DNA of 64,000 bases from assembly GCA_002205965.3 (NCBI GenBank), contig NADL03000640.1:310001-374000 (forward strand), written 5' to 3'. The notes beneath the pieces were generated by a model, which made no database searches, was not told the origin of the DNA, and saw nothing but the letters and a program-made list of their open reading frames with translations. Made by a program: the position numbers and the translations under genes. Shown here piece by piece: positions 24,301 to 36,129 of the stretch; position 1 is the first letter of the stretch, and each line of letters starts with the position of its first letter. Source of the stretch: Kappaphycus alvarezii. Lineage: Eukaryota > Rhodophyta > Florideophyceae > Gigartinales > Solieriaceae.

Positions 24301-24690
24301 TGTACTGTACAATACTGTACTGTAAATTATAGTCAGTGTAGTGTCCAGAGCACGGTAGGTAGTGTACAAAGTACCGTACAGTGCATTACATTCCAACACA
24401 GGACAGTACTTTGGTCCAACGGTAGATTTACGCACCTGTAAGCCACTGTAGAATTGGAGCTGAAGGACTGTAAGCAAAAAGCAAAAAAAGTAAATTGCAT
24501 GGTACAGCACAGTGTATGCACTGTAATTACCAATCTGATGTCCATAAAACTTGACTTATCTACGCTTTAGTTACATTACTGTACATAAAATATGTTCCGG
24601 CATGCTGTAAATGAATTGTGCAGTCCAGTACAGTAGAGAAATGGAGACCTTTAATTTGATACGCCTTAACAGTACTGTACAGTACTTTAT
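24301..24690. repeat. TACTGTAC/GTACAGTAC repeat cluster
   Basis: Palindromic GTAC-centred units occur at about 24301-24325, 24355-24385 and 24400-24412, then more sparsely to TACAGTACTGTACAGTACTT at about 24668-24688. They are the same family as the cluster at 19.5 kb. The two clusters bracket the APX and zinc-finger genes. Confidence 0.85.
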
Positions 24691-26640
24691 TCGTTTAGCT
24701 CCAACTTTTTGGGCGAAAATTTTAACTGTGAAAATATTTTTCCGGTTTTAATTCTAGCACTCAGCATCGCAAGGAATACGGTGTACAAACATTCTTTTAC
24801 TCTTTACTTATCTTGAGTGTACGCAGGATTTATCTGACATTTGAACTGTACACCAGTGGTAAAAGAATGAAATTTATCTGACGTTCTGCGGTGTACAGTA
24901 TTTATTTGGCGGTCTGGGTTACGGTAGCCACTTTTCAGGAACTAATAAATAGCTAGTCAGTTCTTATTTGAATACTGTGTGAACACCAGTTTCATAAATG
25001 TGAGCATTTGTCAGAATCGATCAGTTAGAATTATTTACAGCCATCAACTAAAAAAGTATATGTATATAATTTTTATTACCATACAGGAATGCACCGCCTC
25101 CCTTCCATTGATTTAATGTCCTGTCCTGTACTACTGTATCGATTATTTGTAAGCACTGTGGAAAACCTCATCCTTCCATGGCTTAGTTTTTTAGTGGAAA
25201 TTTCCGGTAAAAAAATTGGTTAAAAGATTTCCATTTCTACTTGCAATTTACAGCAGTCTATGTCCAAAGAAAGAACTTTAATGCATTCAGTATCTGCTGG
25301 AGACTGCGCACGTCCAAGGAGATTCCACCGTCCAGTCCAGGGCCCAGCTGAATACACATAAAATTATCTTCCCTGCTTAGCAATTGCGATTCGCAGCAAT
25401 AACAACCTCAACCCCCTAAATTGAAGTTATTCGTAATTACAAATAATTCTTTGAAAAAGAGTGAAAGACAACGAAAAAGTCGTTAAAATATCCAGCGAAA
25501 TTTGTAGGTTATGTTGGCAGCTAGCAGAGCTTAGGGCTAGTTTTTAATGGCAGTGATCAGCAACGGAGGCGGTGCAGTGTAACCACACGTCACAGCGAAA
25601 TCGGGTTGATGTGAAGCAATTGAAAAGATTCCAAATAAACGGATTTAAGCCTTTAATACATGATGATCAGGATTCCAATGTGATCATTGAGTCGAGACTA
25701 ATCTTTGGCCTGACCACTAGGATTCAAAATCATGGTAAGCCGATTTTCATTTCTTAACGCCCAGAAAAAATACAAGCCATCTCGTTGAGGGATCGTACCT
25801 CAGCACAAAGGCCATAATCCAATGTTGTCACTGTGAATTGCAAAACTAGTCGGTGCTTGATCTTTGTATGTCTATATTTGGTTTTCTAAATATCGTCAAT
25901 ATCGAAAAGGTGTGGGCTTGGTGATAGAGACTGCATCGGGAAAAGATCAAGCCGCAAAAATCTCATCCTCAAGCTATGAAAACAGTTGCATAACCCTCGC
26001 AACATTAGATGGTGTGATGAACATTTTATTTACTCCGGACGAAGAGCCATGCAGGCCTATGTTGTCGGGGAAAACTAAGGTGGTAACCATAGAGTTTTCG
26101 GTGCGGGGTCGATTGTAATTCATGAGATCGGTCGGGTCCATGCGCAGGCCCAAAAAAACCCAGTAAGAAAAAAAACAGACCTTGAACTCGATGTCGATCC
26201 CCTCGTCTACTGCTGTTCATCGCGGAATTCTTCGAGTGTGGGGTAGTCCTTGTCCGGGAGTCAGTGCTTGAGCTTGTGTTTGATCTTGTCCGTTCTTGCT
26301 TTGCTTGAGATAGTGCTTCTGCGTTTGTGGAGGAGTTTTGCGCCTTCCCACGGCCTAATGGTGACGGCAAAGAGTGTTAGCGCCTTCGAAATCCAATTGG
26401 GTCAATACTTGGAAAGAGAGTAGCAAGCAGTTCGGTGGATTAGGTCTAAACTTTTCCTACTGCGAAAATGGGCCTACCAATATTTTGATTAGTTTTACAT
26501 TCGACCAATCGCGCAGAACCAAACTGATTATTGTTTCCTCAAGATGCTGGCTCTGTTTACCACTGCAGCGAACTGCCTCCGAATTTTCAAAGGCTTTTTC
26601 CGGCCAGGACTTTTGCCAATCATCGCTTCAACTCGATCGA
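24691..26640. other. Mostly non-coding; weak Ser/Thr/Arg-rich frame on minus strand
   Basis: No recognised gene. A minus-strand frame at 26370-26026 starts with ATG and encodes a Ser/Thr/Arg-rich stretch of about 60 residues (PSPLGRGKAQNSSTNAEAL at its start) before a low-complexity poly-Phe region. It might be a first exon, since GTCTGT follows near 26180, but no partner exon was identified. A plus-strand frame at 25864-26118 is equally unsupported. Confidence 0.25.
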
Positions 26641-26650
26641 GCCTCCCAGT

Positions 26651-26691
26651 AAAGCTAGCTGTATAGCACTTAAAGCTAGCTGTATAGCACT
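26651..26691. repeat. 21-bp tandem duplication
   Basis: AAAGCTAGCTGTATAGCACT occurs twice (26651-26670 and 26672-26691), separated by one T. The copies are identical. Confidence 0.95.
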
Positions 26692-26868
26692 ATTACAGCT
26701 GAACCCTCATCATCTGCCTCCTTAGTGTTCATAGCCCACGAAGGCTTCTCGGAATACCAGTAAAGGTTTTTGACCCATGATGGCAGCAACAAGCAGTATT
26801 CCATTCTAGTCTGTATGCCGTAGTACCACATTAGGAAACTAACGCTGCTGGAATAATTTATTTTCAGC

Positions 26869-26949
26869 ACTCAAGACTGAAGGCATTCCCATAGTACTCG
26901 AGACTGAAGGCATTCCTATAGTACTCGAGACTGAAGGCATTCCTATCGT
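26869..26949. repeat. 27-bp unit in three tandem copies
   Basis: Units at 26869-26895, 26896-26922 and 26923-26949 begin ACTCRAGACTGAAGGCATTC. They differ from one another at only a few positions. The perfect phasing shows a recent tandem duplication. Confidence 0.95.
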
Positions 26950-27550
26950 AGACCCTCAGTGCTATTCAGCGAGAGGATAGTCGTGATGATAGATTCGACG
27001 AGCATAAATACAAGTTGTGCAAGTCAGAGTGACAATGAATCTGTCTTAAGGAATTCTTGTAACCAAGCTGGAAGATTGGCAGAGAAACGGAGTTTGTTTA
27101 TGTTTAGGATTTCAGCGGATTTGTATCGTGTAGGTCGATAGTAGTATGGCCTTTAGCAACATCATCACCCGTACCTGTCTGTATCTCCGGCAGGATGCAG
27201 AAGTTTGGTCTTAGACACTGGTGAGTCAAACGCAGAGCAAATGTGCAAATGAATTAGGTGGGTCATCGATATATGGATCGCGAACATAATTAAGCACAAC
27301 TGCAATGTTGAGTCTGATCCAGAGGACTAAACTAGTACACGTATGACCTCCTACTCCAAGTATAAACGGTAATCCGCAAGCAGAAAACCCATCAGGAAAT
27401 AACCCGGAATGCCAGTTGTAGGACTTTGTCATTCTTGATGTCAAATTAGAATATGACAGAAATAAACACCTGTCGTCTGGTCATTTCTTGGATACGTGCA
27501 GTACGTTGTACTTCACGGTGCAGAGCTGAAACCTTGGAAGTTGTGATGGT

Positions 27551-27600
27551 GAGTACAGTAATCTACTGTACTGTATGGTACTGTACAGTAGTACTGTATG
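27551..27600. repeat. Short TACTGTAC repeat cluster
   Basis: Units such as CTACTGTACTGTATGG and ACTGTACAGTAGTACTGTA belong to the same GTAC-palindrome family as the arrays at 19.5 and 24.3 kb. Confidence 0.8.
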
Positions 27601-27840
27601 CAGTGTGCACAGAAATGACAGTGATGCAGGCTTTTTTCGCTACAATAGTATCGACAGCTTCCACATTTCGAAAGGATACATTTTTTATTATTCTTTATTC
27701 AGAGTCTTTTTTTGATAAGAGACCTAATTATTATTCATTATTCAGTATCTGGGGGGGGAATGTGGAGTGCTATTGATATTTGAAAGATATGGTCGGTTGT
27801 GGCCCGAAATATCCTAGCCCTCTAGCTTGGCACTGCCCAC

Positions 27841-27880
27841 GGAGCTGCCCAGAAGGATTCGGAGCTGCCCAGAAGGATTT
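27841..27880. repeat. 20-bp tandem duplication
   Basis: GGAGCTGCCCAGAAGGATTC (27841-27860) is repeated at 27861-27880 with only the last base changed. Confidence 0.95.
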
Positions 27881-27959
27881 ATCAGCATTATCGACAAAGT
27901 CAAAGACAGCATAGTAATCGTTCTTGACGACCTGATGACCGCACTGATGCCTTGATGGA

Positions 27960-30870
27960 TTCTACGGCGAATCGTTCCGCTACCGTCGAAGGGGCGGGGA
28001 CTGTTCTAGATGAGTTCTGCAATCAAGAAAGATGTAGCAGTGGGAGGGCGCTGGGAGAATCAAATGCCATCGGCTACGGCGAAAAGCTCGGTGCGGGTAG
28101 GGGGAAATCGGGGAGGTTGAGGGTTCGGCGGGCCAGTTTGCGGTTGTACTAGCGCATCTTTTTCCGGTGGGCGATCTCGGTAGCTCCTCCGACGACTTGG
28201 GTAGCCTTGATGCGGGAAGTAGATTTGAATGGGGGAACAATGGTTAAATCGCATGCCAGGGGCGGGAAGCGGTGTCGGTGGGTGGGCCCGGTGGCCGCAG
28301 TAGGATACTTGCCAAGCCGGAGCTCAGTGCCAAGAACAAGAAAGGGGGCTTGGAACTCCTACTCACGGCCAGCAGCGCAGAGTACGTTGAAGGTAACGTC
28401 GTTGTGGACAGAACTATGTTGGTAGAGTCGGCCGAAACCAGAAACTCGGAGATTGGCCGCATGGTCCCGTATGTATCCATCCGCTGGAAGCAGTCATGGC
28501 AAGTAAGCGGCGCGAAGTGCGGGTATACCGGAAGGTCAAGGTGCCATTGCGGCATTACAGTCCAGTTAGTGGAGGTGATGGTACCGTCTGTGGGATAAGC
28601 AGTAAGGACAGATGCAGTCGGGCTGTGCCCAAGGGCGAGATCCCGGATGCGGACGCCAACGCATGCTGCGTTGCACAGGAAGAGGGTGGGAGTGGAATCT
28701 CGATTGTCATCCTTCCAATGGTCTTTCGCCGTGGCGTCCCGCTGTACCCTGTTCAAGATAGTGAGGGTATTCCGGGGTGAAGCAACAAGAACATGTAGTG
28801 TGTAGGGCCGAGACCTGAAGAGTTTCCAGACACGGTGGCCACGAAAGAGCGGATGATGAGTTAAGCTTGGATGAGCAGAGAAATAAGGTCTGCAGGGCAT
28901 GGGTGTCCAGTAGTCGTGAGATTCGAGGCTTAGAGTATAGATCAATGCGTGCACGGTCGGGGCTGCGTAGTTTACCCTAGCAGCGATGATGGCAAGACAG
29001 GATGGGTGAATGGCGGAGACTCGTTGACCGCCCAGACGGACTGGGACGCAAGTTTAAAACCAGGCCTGGTGTGTGAGAGAGACGCCATTAACGGACTAGT
29101 AAGGGGTCCTTTGGAGGTCATCAAATTGGCCAGCAGCAGGATGAGAGTGCTGTTACGGGACAGAGGTGAAAGACGTAGGTCATGGGGTAGGCTGAGGCGT
29201 AGAGCCGATGCATGTGTAAGTGTACGCAATGGTCGTGGACATCGTGTAGTAAGCGGAGGGTGCCACAACAAGCGTCGAGTCTGGATTGGAAGGTGATGGT
29301 GAAGTCCTGATAACCGAGCGGCGCTCCAAGAGGTTGAAAGCCATGGTCGGTGCATTCGTCGGAGGGGATCTCACTGAAGGAAGGAAGAGTGAGCTTGGGA
29401 GGAAATGGAAGTTCAGTAAATGCGCGTTTTGCGCATATTGAGGTGCAGGCCAGCAGCTAGGCTGTGATCCTTGATCAATCGAATCGCAGTTCGAAGACCA
29501 TCAAATGTCCCAACGACGGTGCCGTCATCAGCAAACCACTGGAGGATTTCTGCGATCCCGATCCGGCGGACGTGGGGATGGTTTGAAAGGGAAAAGAACT
29601 ACATCCTGGCTGGGTACCGCTGTTTGTTACCCTGGAAACTATAGATCAAGGTATGCTGCTGGTTGGAGATTATCAGAATTGGTTGGAACATATTGATGAA
29701 ACGGGGCAAGGTCGGCGTACGGGCGGGGAGGAGGCCAATCATAGGCTGGCGGCCCACACAGGTTAAGGCACTGAGTGAATCGACCAGAACGGCTGCAGCC
29801 TTGGGGACTTGGGAGTCGGCTTGGAGGAGGAAGCACGTATCATGGACAATGGTATCTATGCCGGCTTTGAAGCCGTTTGCCAATTGGAGCGAAGCAAAGA
29901 AGTTCCGCGTGTCGTCGATGGCGACGTGGATCAAAGCTTTTGTCTCGACGCAACGGAATACCGAGCCAACAACGATGGGCCGAATCTTGTCCCGTCGGGG
30001 TTGGAGAGCGGCAGCAGTGATGAGAGAACAGGGACTGTGGGAGATTTCCAGAGGCGATGCGGTCCGCAAGCTGTGTGAGCGTCGAGAGCCCTGTGACACC
30101 TGCTTCGGAGCTAACGGAGGTCATGACGAGCAAGCGAAACCAACGTGAGTGAGTACGGTCAGGGCCTGCAACGGAGTCGCGTGAGAGCCGCTGCTCTGTA
30201 TGCGGAACGACATCCTCAGTGATGTGGGAGGGTGAGGCATGCTGGAGTCGGGGAGGGGGATGACAGTTCGAAGAGGAGAAGGATGAAGATCTTGGAGGGT
30301 CCGCAGAGTGCGTGGGTCGTTGACGTCCGCTACGGTAGGGTCGTGTAATAAGCGCATGCCTTTTCCGTAGCGTGCGTCGACTCAGGGCGCTGCAGCGGAT
30401 AGCAGTCGTGACAGGTCGTGCGGGAGGATGGTTTATCTGAAGCCACTCGGCGCGTTTGGAATGAGCACTGATCGATTCAGAGCAGAGAGCAGAACAGTGG
30501 TCCTAGTGCGGGCACGGCAGATACGTTCAGGTGAGGCAGCATGTTGTGCAACTTGGTCCCGGCGGCGCGGGTCGGGCCAGTGTGTGCGGCGGAGACGGCG
30601 GTGAGGACATGTGGAGAATTAGATGGAGTAGGCGCGTAGATGGCGTGAGGCTCACTTGCAAGGGCTTCGTCTCGGAAGAACTTGATGAAGAGCAGCACGG
30701 ATTTCATGCAGGTTCTAGGAATGTCCAGAGAAATGCCAGCCTTACACTACAGAGTGCGTCTCTGCAGATTTCAACTGTTGTGCTGCTGGACAAGTTTCCC
30801 TTCAGAAATCAGCTGGGACCCAGAGGTGAAGGGCTGGGTAAAGCTGCAGGGGAATCAACTTCAAGGTGAC
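27960..30870 (-). mobile_element. Long decayed non-LTR-type retroelement, copy A
   Basis: Read from 30870 downwards. 'IPRTCMKSVLLFIKF' (about 30730-30670) matches 'IPGFCMKPFLLLFSK' of the copy at 57.7 kb and marks the N-terminal domain. The RT starts near 30130 ('SSEAGVTGL'), with 'KIRPIVVGSVFR' in the fingers. Motif A is 'AVLVDSLSAL'. Motif C is 'QWFADDGTVVG', with its two Asp codons at 29529-29524. The C-terminal module has CHDC (first half of the knuckle) near 28500. At 28258-28222 it has 'ACDLTIVPPF', which keeps the acidic residue lost in the 60-kb copy. The end is near 27960. Numerous frameshifts and stops make it a dead copy. The family is an RT with a restriction-like-endonuclease-type C-terminus. 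Antisense frames of good length on the plus strand are shadows caused by high GC content. Confidence 0.8.
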
Positions 30871-31214
30871 AGTGCGAGTGTGGACTGGGAACTCTGTCTT
30901 CTGGTCACCGATAAGTTTTGCCCTCGAAACCTTTCTGAGTTCAGAGCGTACATATGGCTATGGGCTCTGTGCATGCTCTACGAATCGCGCCATAACTCTC
31001 CGTGCCTCTGCCGACAGTGCATAATCGGGCAGTAGCATTGCTATTAAAACTGATTCACAATTGCCGGAAACATCCGTTTGTCCTCGTTCGGGCGAAGACG
31101 CTTGGAACAAATGCTCTTCGCCCCAAAGGCAGCGCATTTCGGTCCTTATATGCCTTGTTGCGAATGGGAGCCCTGCAATATAAATGTGTTTGTATCAAAC
31201 AGAATTAGAACTTG

Positions 31215-31690
31215 CCGTGCTGCAATCAAGAGGGTATTGTGACCTTGTACTGCAGAGGGGGAAGAGACGCAACGTTCGTGCATATCATTTCTTGCGCGCT
31301 GCAGATTTGGATTTCATCAACTCGGGACCCCGCTCCTCATCCCTGGAACCAATTGGCGGCCAGCAGACGTCCTCATCCACCTCTCTCTCGCTCTCGCTGG
31401 CCCCCGGGAACGGCCCTTCGCCTGTGCAGTCGAATTTCTTTCGCAGTTTACATCAGTTGCCGTCACAACAGCTATGAAAGCCGCGGCTCTGCGCAGGCCC
31501 ACCAGCCCGAGGTCCTCATACTTTCCTCTGGCAACCTCTCCCCCACCCCGGCCTCCATTTCCAGCCTATGGCTTTCGACTCTCTAGGTTCGCCATCCCCG
31601 GCCACAACCTTTGTTCCAGAAGAGTGCACCGCGCATAATGGCCCGATACCACTCTTCCGCTGCTACGATTAGCACTCGCAGTTGTCAGCG
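31215..31690 (+). mobile_element. 3' fragment of the same retroelement family, copy C
   Basis: In shifting frames this encodes a knuckle/RHN-like start near 31230-31300, then 'YHFLRAADLDF', which matches 'YHVFGAAGLDYQF' of the copy at 32.3 kb. 'FQPMAFDSLGSPSPATT' (about 31560-31612) is the conserved C-terminal block. Everything upstream of the knuckle, including the RT, is missing. The insertion is oriented opposite to copies A and D. Confidence 0.65.
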
Positions 31691-31924
31691 CCTAGGCTCT
31701 GCTCATCAATTGCTATGATCGTCACAGCTCGGGCTCCACTGCTCAGAAATAGAGTCAACGCCCGCTATGCACAGCATACAACTTTTCTTTAGTCATTATG
31801 TCTGAAGCGGTACACAGACTGACCGACTATTTAGTCAAGATCTAGCTGGATGGTTCAAGTCGATCACGTGCAGTTGAGCTCGAGACATGATGGCAGTGCA
31901 CAACTAAAGCGCTGGTGGATGCGT

Positions 31925-32860
31925 GTGCGAATCGTGGCAGCGGTGGCGTAATAGCGGGCCGCAATGTGCGGTACGTACTCCTCTAGAAACCAGAAGGTGG
32001 CCGCGGATGGCGCACCAAGAGAATCAAAGGCGATGGGTTGGAAACGGAAGCCCGGGTCGCGAGAGAGGTTGTCAGAGGGCGGTATCAGGCGGCGGGAGAG
32101 CTTTCGATCGGAATCCTGGAACTTTTGTCGGGAGGCCTGGGTAGCGGCGCCTGCAGCGGCTTTCCTCGTTGGTGTTATAGAGGCAGATGTATATGGCGAA
32201 GCAATTGTGACGCCTCAGGCAATGGGCCGCTCCCGTAGTCCAACGGGAGGAAGAGGGCGGTGGACAAGCAGGTCTGCTGGTCGCGGACCGGTGCCAGGTA
32301 TAAGGAGAGAGGTCTCGAATTGATAGTCTAAACCTGCAGCGCCAAACACATGATATATGAGGACGTTGCGGACGGAGTTGTGGCGGTGGATGCGGCAAAA
32401 GCCCGAGGGGCAGATGTCAGCAGCGTTGTCGCCAGAGATATCAACGGCATGCAGCGTCATCGAGTCTGTGTAAGCTGGAATCCCGAGATGTCAACGCAGC
32501 ATTATGCTCTAATGTGCACCAGTAGCTTTCGTTGCCGTAGCCGTACGCGCGTGGAGGAAAGCGGCGGCGGCAGTGTTTCGAAAAGCGAGCCCGCGGATCT
32601 GGTGGCGAGTACGTTGAGGACTGGCAGCAGATGGGGTGGGTACATTCTTCCAGAGAGCATCCTGCCAGAACACCTTAGCCTTGGCCTCTTGCCGCACCCT
32701 ATTTAAATTTGTATGAAGGTTGCCCGGTGTAGCTGCGAGGGTAGCAGGTTCATAGGTGCCTAGGTCGTGTACAGGTTTACCACTGACGTATTGGACAAAG
32801 TCACGCAGTCGCAATCCGGCTTGAGCGAGGACAGGTCCCCGCGGAAATGTTTGCATGTTG
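31925..32860 (-). mobile_element. 3' fragment of the same retroelement family, copy D
   Basis: From 32856 downwards it reads 'LAATPGNLHTNLNRVRQEAKAKVFW', shown here only to locate the block equivalent to 'LAASPSNTLSILNSVQQDAKARVHW' in the 59.7-kb copy (the match covers roughly 32690-32620). It is followed by 'GDNAADICPSGF', 'RIHRHNSVRN', 'GTGPRPADLL' (32300-32275) and 'VTIASPYTSA'. The Cys-Asp expected before VT is TGA-GGC (stop-Gly). The end carries 'AFDSLGAPSAATF' near 32030. There is no RT. Confidence 0.75.
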
Positions 32861-32999
32861 TGCTCTTCGACGCGTTATCTGTAAATGACTGTCCTGTAAT
32901 GATGCTGTTGTAGGTTCAAGAAGGTACGATTGTAACCATCTTAGCTCACGGCTGGTTACTGTCTGGCCGGTCGTGCCTTTTCAAGGCCTCTTTGTCTAC

Positions 33000-33470
33000 G
33001 AAGATTCGGCGAAGCCGATCTAGTGCCATCAGTGCCACGCCCGGAGGCACCCTCGCGGCGACCGTGCCTCTATTTGCAAGTCTGGTTTTGGTGTTGTGCA
33101 CCGCCACAACACCAAACGTAATTTTTCCACCAGACATGAATTCAGCCCGCCAGTCTCCCGTGCCAACAGAAGGTCCCCTTCTCCCCGGTGCTGCCTATCG
33201 ACCTGCTGATATCCTTATTCAACCCTACCCCCAGTTCATGGTGCCCCTCCGGACAAACCCACCGCACATGTTATTACGGTTCAATACCCGCTCGTCCGTG
33301 GCTCTCTGCGCTATGAAGCAAGGCAATGTCCTGGTGCTGCCGAACTCGCCGACGGCGCCAAACGTCGGTCACATCGTCAGATGTTCCGTAGCGCGATCTG
33401 TTGTCCACTTCCACGCATCTGTCCCCACATGTCCAATAGCATTCTATTCCATTAGCGTTTGATACACTCG
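33000..33470 (+). mobile_element. C-terminal fragment of the same retroelement family, copy F (5' part)
   Basis: At 33023-33077 the knuckle reads CHQC...GDRASIC, so the histidine of the C-x2-C-x9-H-x4-C pattern is replaced by arginine. 'GVVHRHNTKRN' follows at about 33084-33118. 'GPLLPGAAYRPADILIQPY' (about 33170-33225) keeps the acidic RPxD motif. The DxT motif and the FDSLG end are not found before about 33470. A plausible continuation of the C-terminus lies at 34780-35120, beyond a Tc1-like element. Confidence 0.65.
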
Positions 33471-33799
33471 GTACCCTGTCCACCCGTTCGCGTCAAGTTC
33501 TCATAGGACACCAAACGTTCCCGCTTTATCTAATCTCTTCATGAGGTTAAACATAATATGTTTCCCACTAAAATCCAGCCGAACGCCCTCCTTGAAGTCT
33601 GCGGCAGACACAATGCCGAGAGATTGTCAACTCAACGAGACCGACCGTTCTCAGGCATCCGCTCTCAAGCAGGCAGGCCACTCCCTTTCCGCATTTCCAA
33701 AACAGCTTCATCGTTCGTGAAATGTCATTCGGTCCTTCCTTGCCAATCCCTTGGCGTATGCGACCAGGAACAAGCGAACAAATCGATGGAAGAATACAA

Positions 33800-34605
33800 T
33801 CGGAGATGAGCGTAGGTTGATCTGAGTAGCATCAAATTCAACAAAAAACGTTAGAGTTATCTGCAGCGAGCTTCAGTTGCCCATTTCTGCGAGCTGAACC
33901 TGTGCATATCTTAACGGTAGCATCAATTTGCGGTATAAACGGGTTATATGTCAGCCTCCTTTGACGGTGAGTTATCGAGAAGCCCGCGTCGAATGGGCGA
34001 GGCAACACGCAATGAAAGGATATGGCTAGTGTGGACGTGTGGTGCTTAGTGACTAGAAGATGTTTAACTATAATGGACCGGATGGCTTAAGGAGCTATTG
34101 GCACGACCCAGGAAAGAAGAGTTCGTGGTTTTAAAGCGTCAACACGGCGGTAAAGGAATCATGGTTTGGGCAGCGTTTTGCGATTTTGGTAGACTAAGCT
34201 AGGTCAAGTAAGATCTCGGCTAAATGGACAGGAGTATGTGAAGATGTTGGAGAGGGAGCTACTGTAGCGGGCAGACGATAATTTGCCAGCTGAATGGGTC
34301 TACCAGCAGGGTAATGCCCCTGCTCATGCTTCCTCGGTTGCTAAGGAATGGTTTAAATCCCAAAGAATCAAGGATATGAAGTCGCCCGCAAGGTCTCCAG
34401 ACCTCAACTATGTAGAGAATCTGTGGGCATATTGCCTCGAGAAGTCCACGCAAGGAACCGCCAGTTTAGCCCTACTTCTTAATGAATGAACTGTATCAAC
34501 CTTTGTTGGAGCTCAATCGATGATACAATCACTAAACGACTCGCTTAATCTATGCATAAGCGTTGCGTGGATGTCATTTCTAGGCAGGGAGGTGTAATAG
34601 GTTAT
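33800..34605 (+). mobile_element. Decayed Tc1/mariner-like transposase, copy T1
   Basis: The second helix-turn-helix region is suggested near 33840-33930 ('SELQLPISARTV' in shifting frames). 'PPLTVSYREARVEWARQHAM' (about 33957-34016) matches the region just before the catalytic core. The first catalytic Asp is in 'LSD*KMFNYNGPDGL', with the Glu of SDE changed to a stop. The block 'SYWHD...GGKGIMVWAAF' follows. The second catalytic position is Gly in 'QQGNAPAH' (34310-34312), where active enzymes have Asp. The third is intact in 'SPDLNYVENLW'. The end 'SMHKRCVDVISRQGG' reaches about 34590. Terminal inverted repeats were not found. Confidence 0.75.
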
Positions 34606-34779
34606 TATTTTTGTGCCAGGATCTTTTTGTCGTCGTAGAACCGCTATGACAACAATCATCCTCAAAAACACACTTTTGAGTTTAATTTCTGAGGAGGTCT
34701 GGTTCGTATTAAAAAAACTCGCCAAATCATTATTTCTTTATACGTTCTCTCGATTGAGAATATTTATTTTTAATTTTAC

Positions 34780-35120
34780 TGTACAAATGTGGCCGAATCT
34801 CTTAATGGCGGGGGTGTCTTATGGCATCAGTCACCAGTGCACATACGTGTACTGTGGTATACCGTTTGCTGTCGGCGACAGCTCCTACTGTATTCTCCCG
34901 CATGCGTCGTTTCATAGCGAGCTTCCCAAACCGAGAAATGGGATGGAAGTTTGTGCTGTTAGTCTTCGACTCGCTTGGATCGCCGTCTGCAACGACGTCG
35001 AAGGTAATCGACGAATACGCGGCCACTATCGCAACCCGCAGCGGATGTTCGATGGAAGGAGTGAAGACTCGGCTTTACCAGCAGCTTGGTCGATTTAGTA
35101 CACGTGTACCGCGTCTGTAG
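34780..35120 (+). mobile_element. C-terminal fragment of the retroelement family (possible 3' part of copy F)
   Basis: The frame 34821-35120 contains 'GWKFVLLVFDSLGSPSATT' (about 34941-34998) and 'VKTRLYQQLGRF', matching the extreme C-terminus of copies C, D and E. Orientation is the same as copy F at 33.0-33.47 kb. The two pieces would be neighbours if the Tc1-like element between them were removed. Confidence 0.6.
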
Positions 35121-36129
35121 GATGTCGCGCCCCAAAACACACACTCTATTAAAATCTAATTCTTTTAGGTTTGTTACAGTCGGGTATTCAAGACTTTGCA
35201 TTTTGCACCTGCATATTTCCGTGGCGAATTAAACGAATAGAGCAACACAAACACCTTATCAAAGCAAAACATACAGTGTTAAAAAACTGACATCAATAGG
35301 GATAACTAAGTATGCATTACAGCAATCAGGGATAACTTGTGCAGCTGACTTACTCCAGTAGTTGGGACTGATTTGAAATTTTACGTTAGACGTTCGTTCT
35401 AGGCAGAAATGGTCTTGGAAGGGTAAAAAATGCTTGAAAAACCGAATCTCCGGATGCTGCTGTACAGCGGCTATTGGCGTGGGGCGCATCTTCCGGGGAT
35501 GGTACCGCAATGGAGTGTAGCGTGAAAGCTTCTGTTTGATCTCAACCTTACTTTACTTGAGTGAACCTACGCTGCAGTAATGACAGCCCTGGGGAGGCAC
35601 TTGAAGGGGAGAGAAAGTTCCGGCTAAAAGGAGAATGGGCTGCAAAGACCGAGAATAATGGAATTGTGGAATTCGACAAGTTGAGCCATAAGTCTTCCCA
35701 GACGCTGATTTTTTCCGGCTTCATTCGTTCCATCATGCTTATCTCGGGAGATTGGGTAAACTCTTTAGATTTGGTGTGTTCGCGACGGAAAAGTTGTTAG
35801 GATAGTAGCCCCGGTCATACGTCCGTGAACGATTATGCGCGTTGATACTCTTACCAGAAACATATCAATACTTCCACCGGTTGGTGAATTTGCGTTACGT
35901 ATGAATCATCGTCAGTAAAACAGGTGCAATGGATGCAACCAGTGCAGTCAAGATGCGGGACAGCGTGAATTGCTTCCAGTTGTGGATCAGAGCCACGTCG
36001 AATCCTCCTTACCATATTCAACTACAATTTTCCAATCATTTCACGGAATTAAACAAATAAGGAAAAAAGAAATTTACCGGAGGTACGTGATATTGAGAGT
36101 GAGGTGACAATAAGTGACCGAAGAAGAAG
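35121..36129. other. No gene recognised
   Basis: A 79-codon frame at 35561-35800 (+) and its antisense counterpart have no known motif. The rest is low in coding potential. Confidence 0.4.

Noticed and set aside
28207-30148. Plus-strand frames of up to 161 codons in 28.2-30.1 kb
   Set aside because: They are antisense to the minus-strand RT and C-terminal module of copy A, which carry recognisable motifs.
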